Part shown: positions 63,494 to 64,000 of the stretch, piece by piece
Layout: every line of letters starts with the position of its first letter
Numbering within the stretch: position 1 is the stretch's first letter
Source: Tetrahymena elliotti 4EA
Taxonomy: Eukaryota > Ciliophora > Oligohymenophorea > Hymenostomatida > Tetrahymenidae
NCBI GenBank assembly: GCA_000231825.2
Contig: JH720299.1
Location: forward strand, 128,105 to 192,104
DNA length: 64,000 nucleotides
Direction: 5' to 3'
Notes under the pieces: model-generated
Database searches by the model: none
What the model saw: the letters and a program-made list of their open reading frames with translations, nothing else
What the model was told of the DNA's origin: nothing
Position numbers and translations under genes: made by a program

Positions 63494-64000
63494 ATGACTT
63501 AGCGTTCTGAATTGAAATAATATTTTGACTAGAAAGAAGTTCAAAATGAGTTTTAAGGGATTGTATCTCAAATTTAGGCTCTTCCAACAGATGCTTAAGA
63601 TATAATTACAAGGTAAATTTTTTTTTTTTTACTATCATTTGTGATGATTTAAGTTCATCATATTGATAAGGCTAATATAAAGTTAAAATTTGAAATATTA
63701 AACTTAAATTTAAAATAAAAAGCTATTGTATATAATGGTTCTAATCATACTTTGAATAATAATGTGAAATTGAAGACTTTTTAGCAGAAATCAAAAAGCT
63801 CGAAGAAGTACTTTATCTTATTTTATTTGTTTTTTATAGGCACTAAAATATAATGATTAAATAAGTGTCTCCCAAAATAAAGAAAGTAAAATTTTAATTT
63901 TATTTAAAAAAAAGCCTGAATGCGAATAAAAGTTGTTGGATTTTGTCAAAAAGAAAATATCTCAAATGGAAGCCAAGGCTAAGAAATGTAAAATATTAAA
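63494..64000 (+). CDS. Start of unrecognised coiled-coil gene (cut by window)
   Basis: The ATG at 63494 opens a frame MTQRSELKQYFDQKEVQNEF...LPTDAQDIIT up to a donor at 63613 (GTAAATTT). Further exons are likely: a short one encoding EIKKLEE near 63785-63808, ending at GTACTTT, joined across a 32-nt gap to ALKYNDQISVSQNKES, KILILFKKKPECEQKLLDFV and KKKISQMEAKAKKCK, open to the window end. The parts are polar and helical, without membrane segments. Phase between the first exon and the EIKKLEE exon does not close with the splice sites I can see, so an exon is missing or the model is wrong. No family is recognised. Confidence 0.5.

Noticed and set aside
1..64000. CRISPR array, integron, prophage or bacterial operon
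   Set aside because: No spaced direct repeats, no bacterial ribosome-binding sites or operonic packing; spliced genes with eukaryotic domains throughout.

Overview
The window reads as macronuclear-type genomic DNA of a Tetrahymena-like oligohymenophorean ciliate. It is extremely AT-rich. Every convincing gene is full of in-frame TAA and TAG codons where its family needs glutamine or other polar residues, and every convincing gene ends at TGA (nuclear code 6). Introns are short (about 57 to 110 nt), AT-rich and of the GTAA...TAG type. A standard-code reading breaks almost every gene, so the models below were built by reading with TGA as the only stop. The longer genes have several introns; their outer limits are firmer than their internal splice sites.

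Layout. 1-8000: mostly intergenic, with an ankyrin-repeat gene at 2067-4396 whose frame is interrupted, and two weak candidate ORFs. 8003-13702: two minus-strand paralogues of an unrecognised single-exon family, 4.7 kb apart. 14492-17914 (minus): a PX-BAR sorting nexin. 18793-19695 (plus): PEX19 with a C-terminal CaaX box. 20411-23166 (minus): an ITFG1/TIP-type FG-GAP membrane protein. A perfect 20-nt inverted repeat lies between the last two, which converge. 25817-27079 (plus): the beta subunit of protein geranylgeranyltransferase I. 27982-29327 (minus): a CHIP/STUB1-like TPR-U-box ubiquitin ligase with an MGCC N-terminus. 30808-37737 (plus): a very large TmcB-like PAS membrane protein. 39592-44617 and 45542-50390 (plus): a tandem pair of large receptor-like proteins (Cache-like ectodomain, HAMP-like linker, TPR, vWA-like region); the second carries a one-base frame break. 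52372-53429 (plus): an unknown multi-pass membrane protein. 54178-55759 (plus): a RING protein with a UBR-box-like C-terminal zinc cluster. 56503-61767 (minus): an importin-9/Kap114-type karyopherin. 63494 to the right edge: the start of an unrecognised coiled-coil gene.

Themes. The genes are eukaryotic housekeeping and signalling genes, not an operon-like system. Three could work together loosely: PEX19 has a prenylation motif (CNIF) of a type geranylgeranyltransferase I can accept, and that enzyme's beta subunit is encoded 6 kb away. Roughly 20 kb (30.8-50.4 kb) is given over to large membrane sensors, the lineage-expanded kind typical of free-living ciliates. The least described items are the tandem Cache-HAMP-TPR-vWA receptors, the putatively acylated CHIP-like ligase, the RING/UBR-like protein and the orphan paralogue pair.
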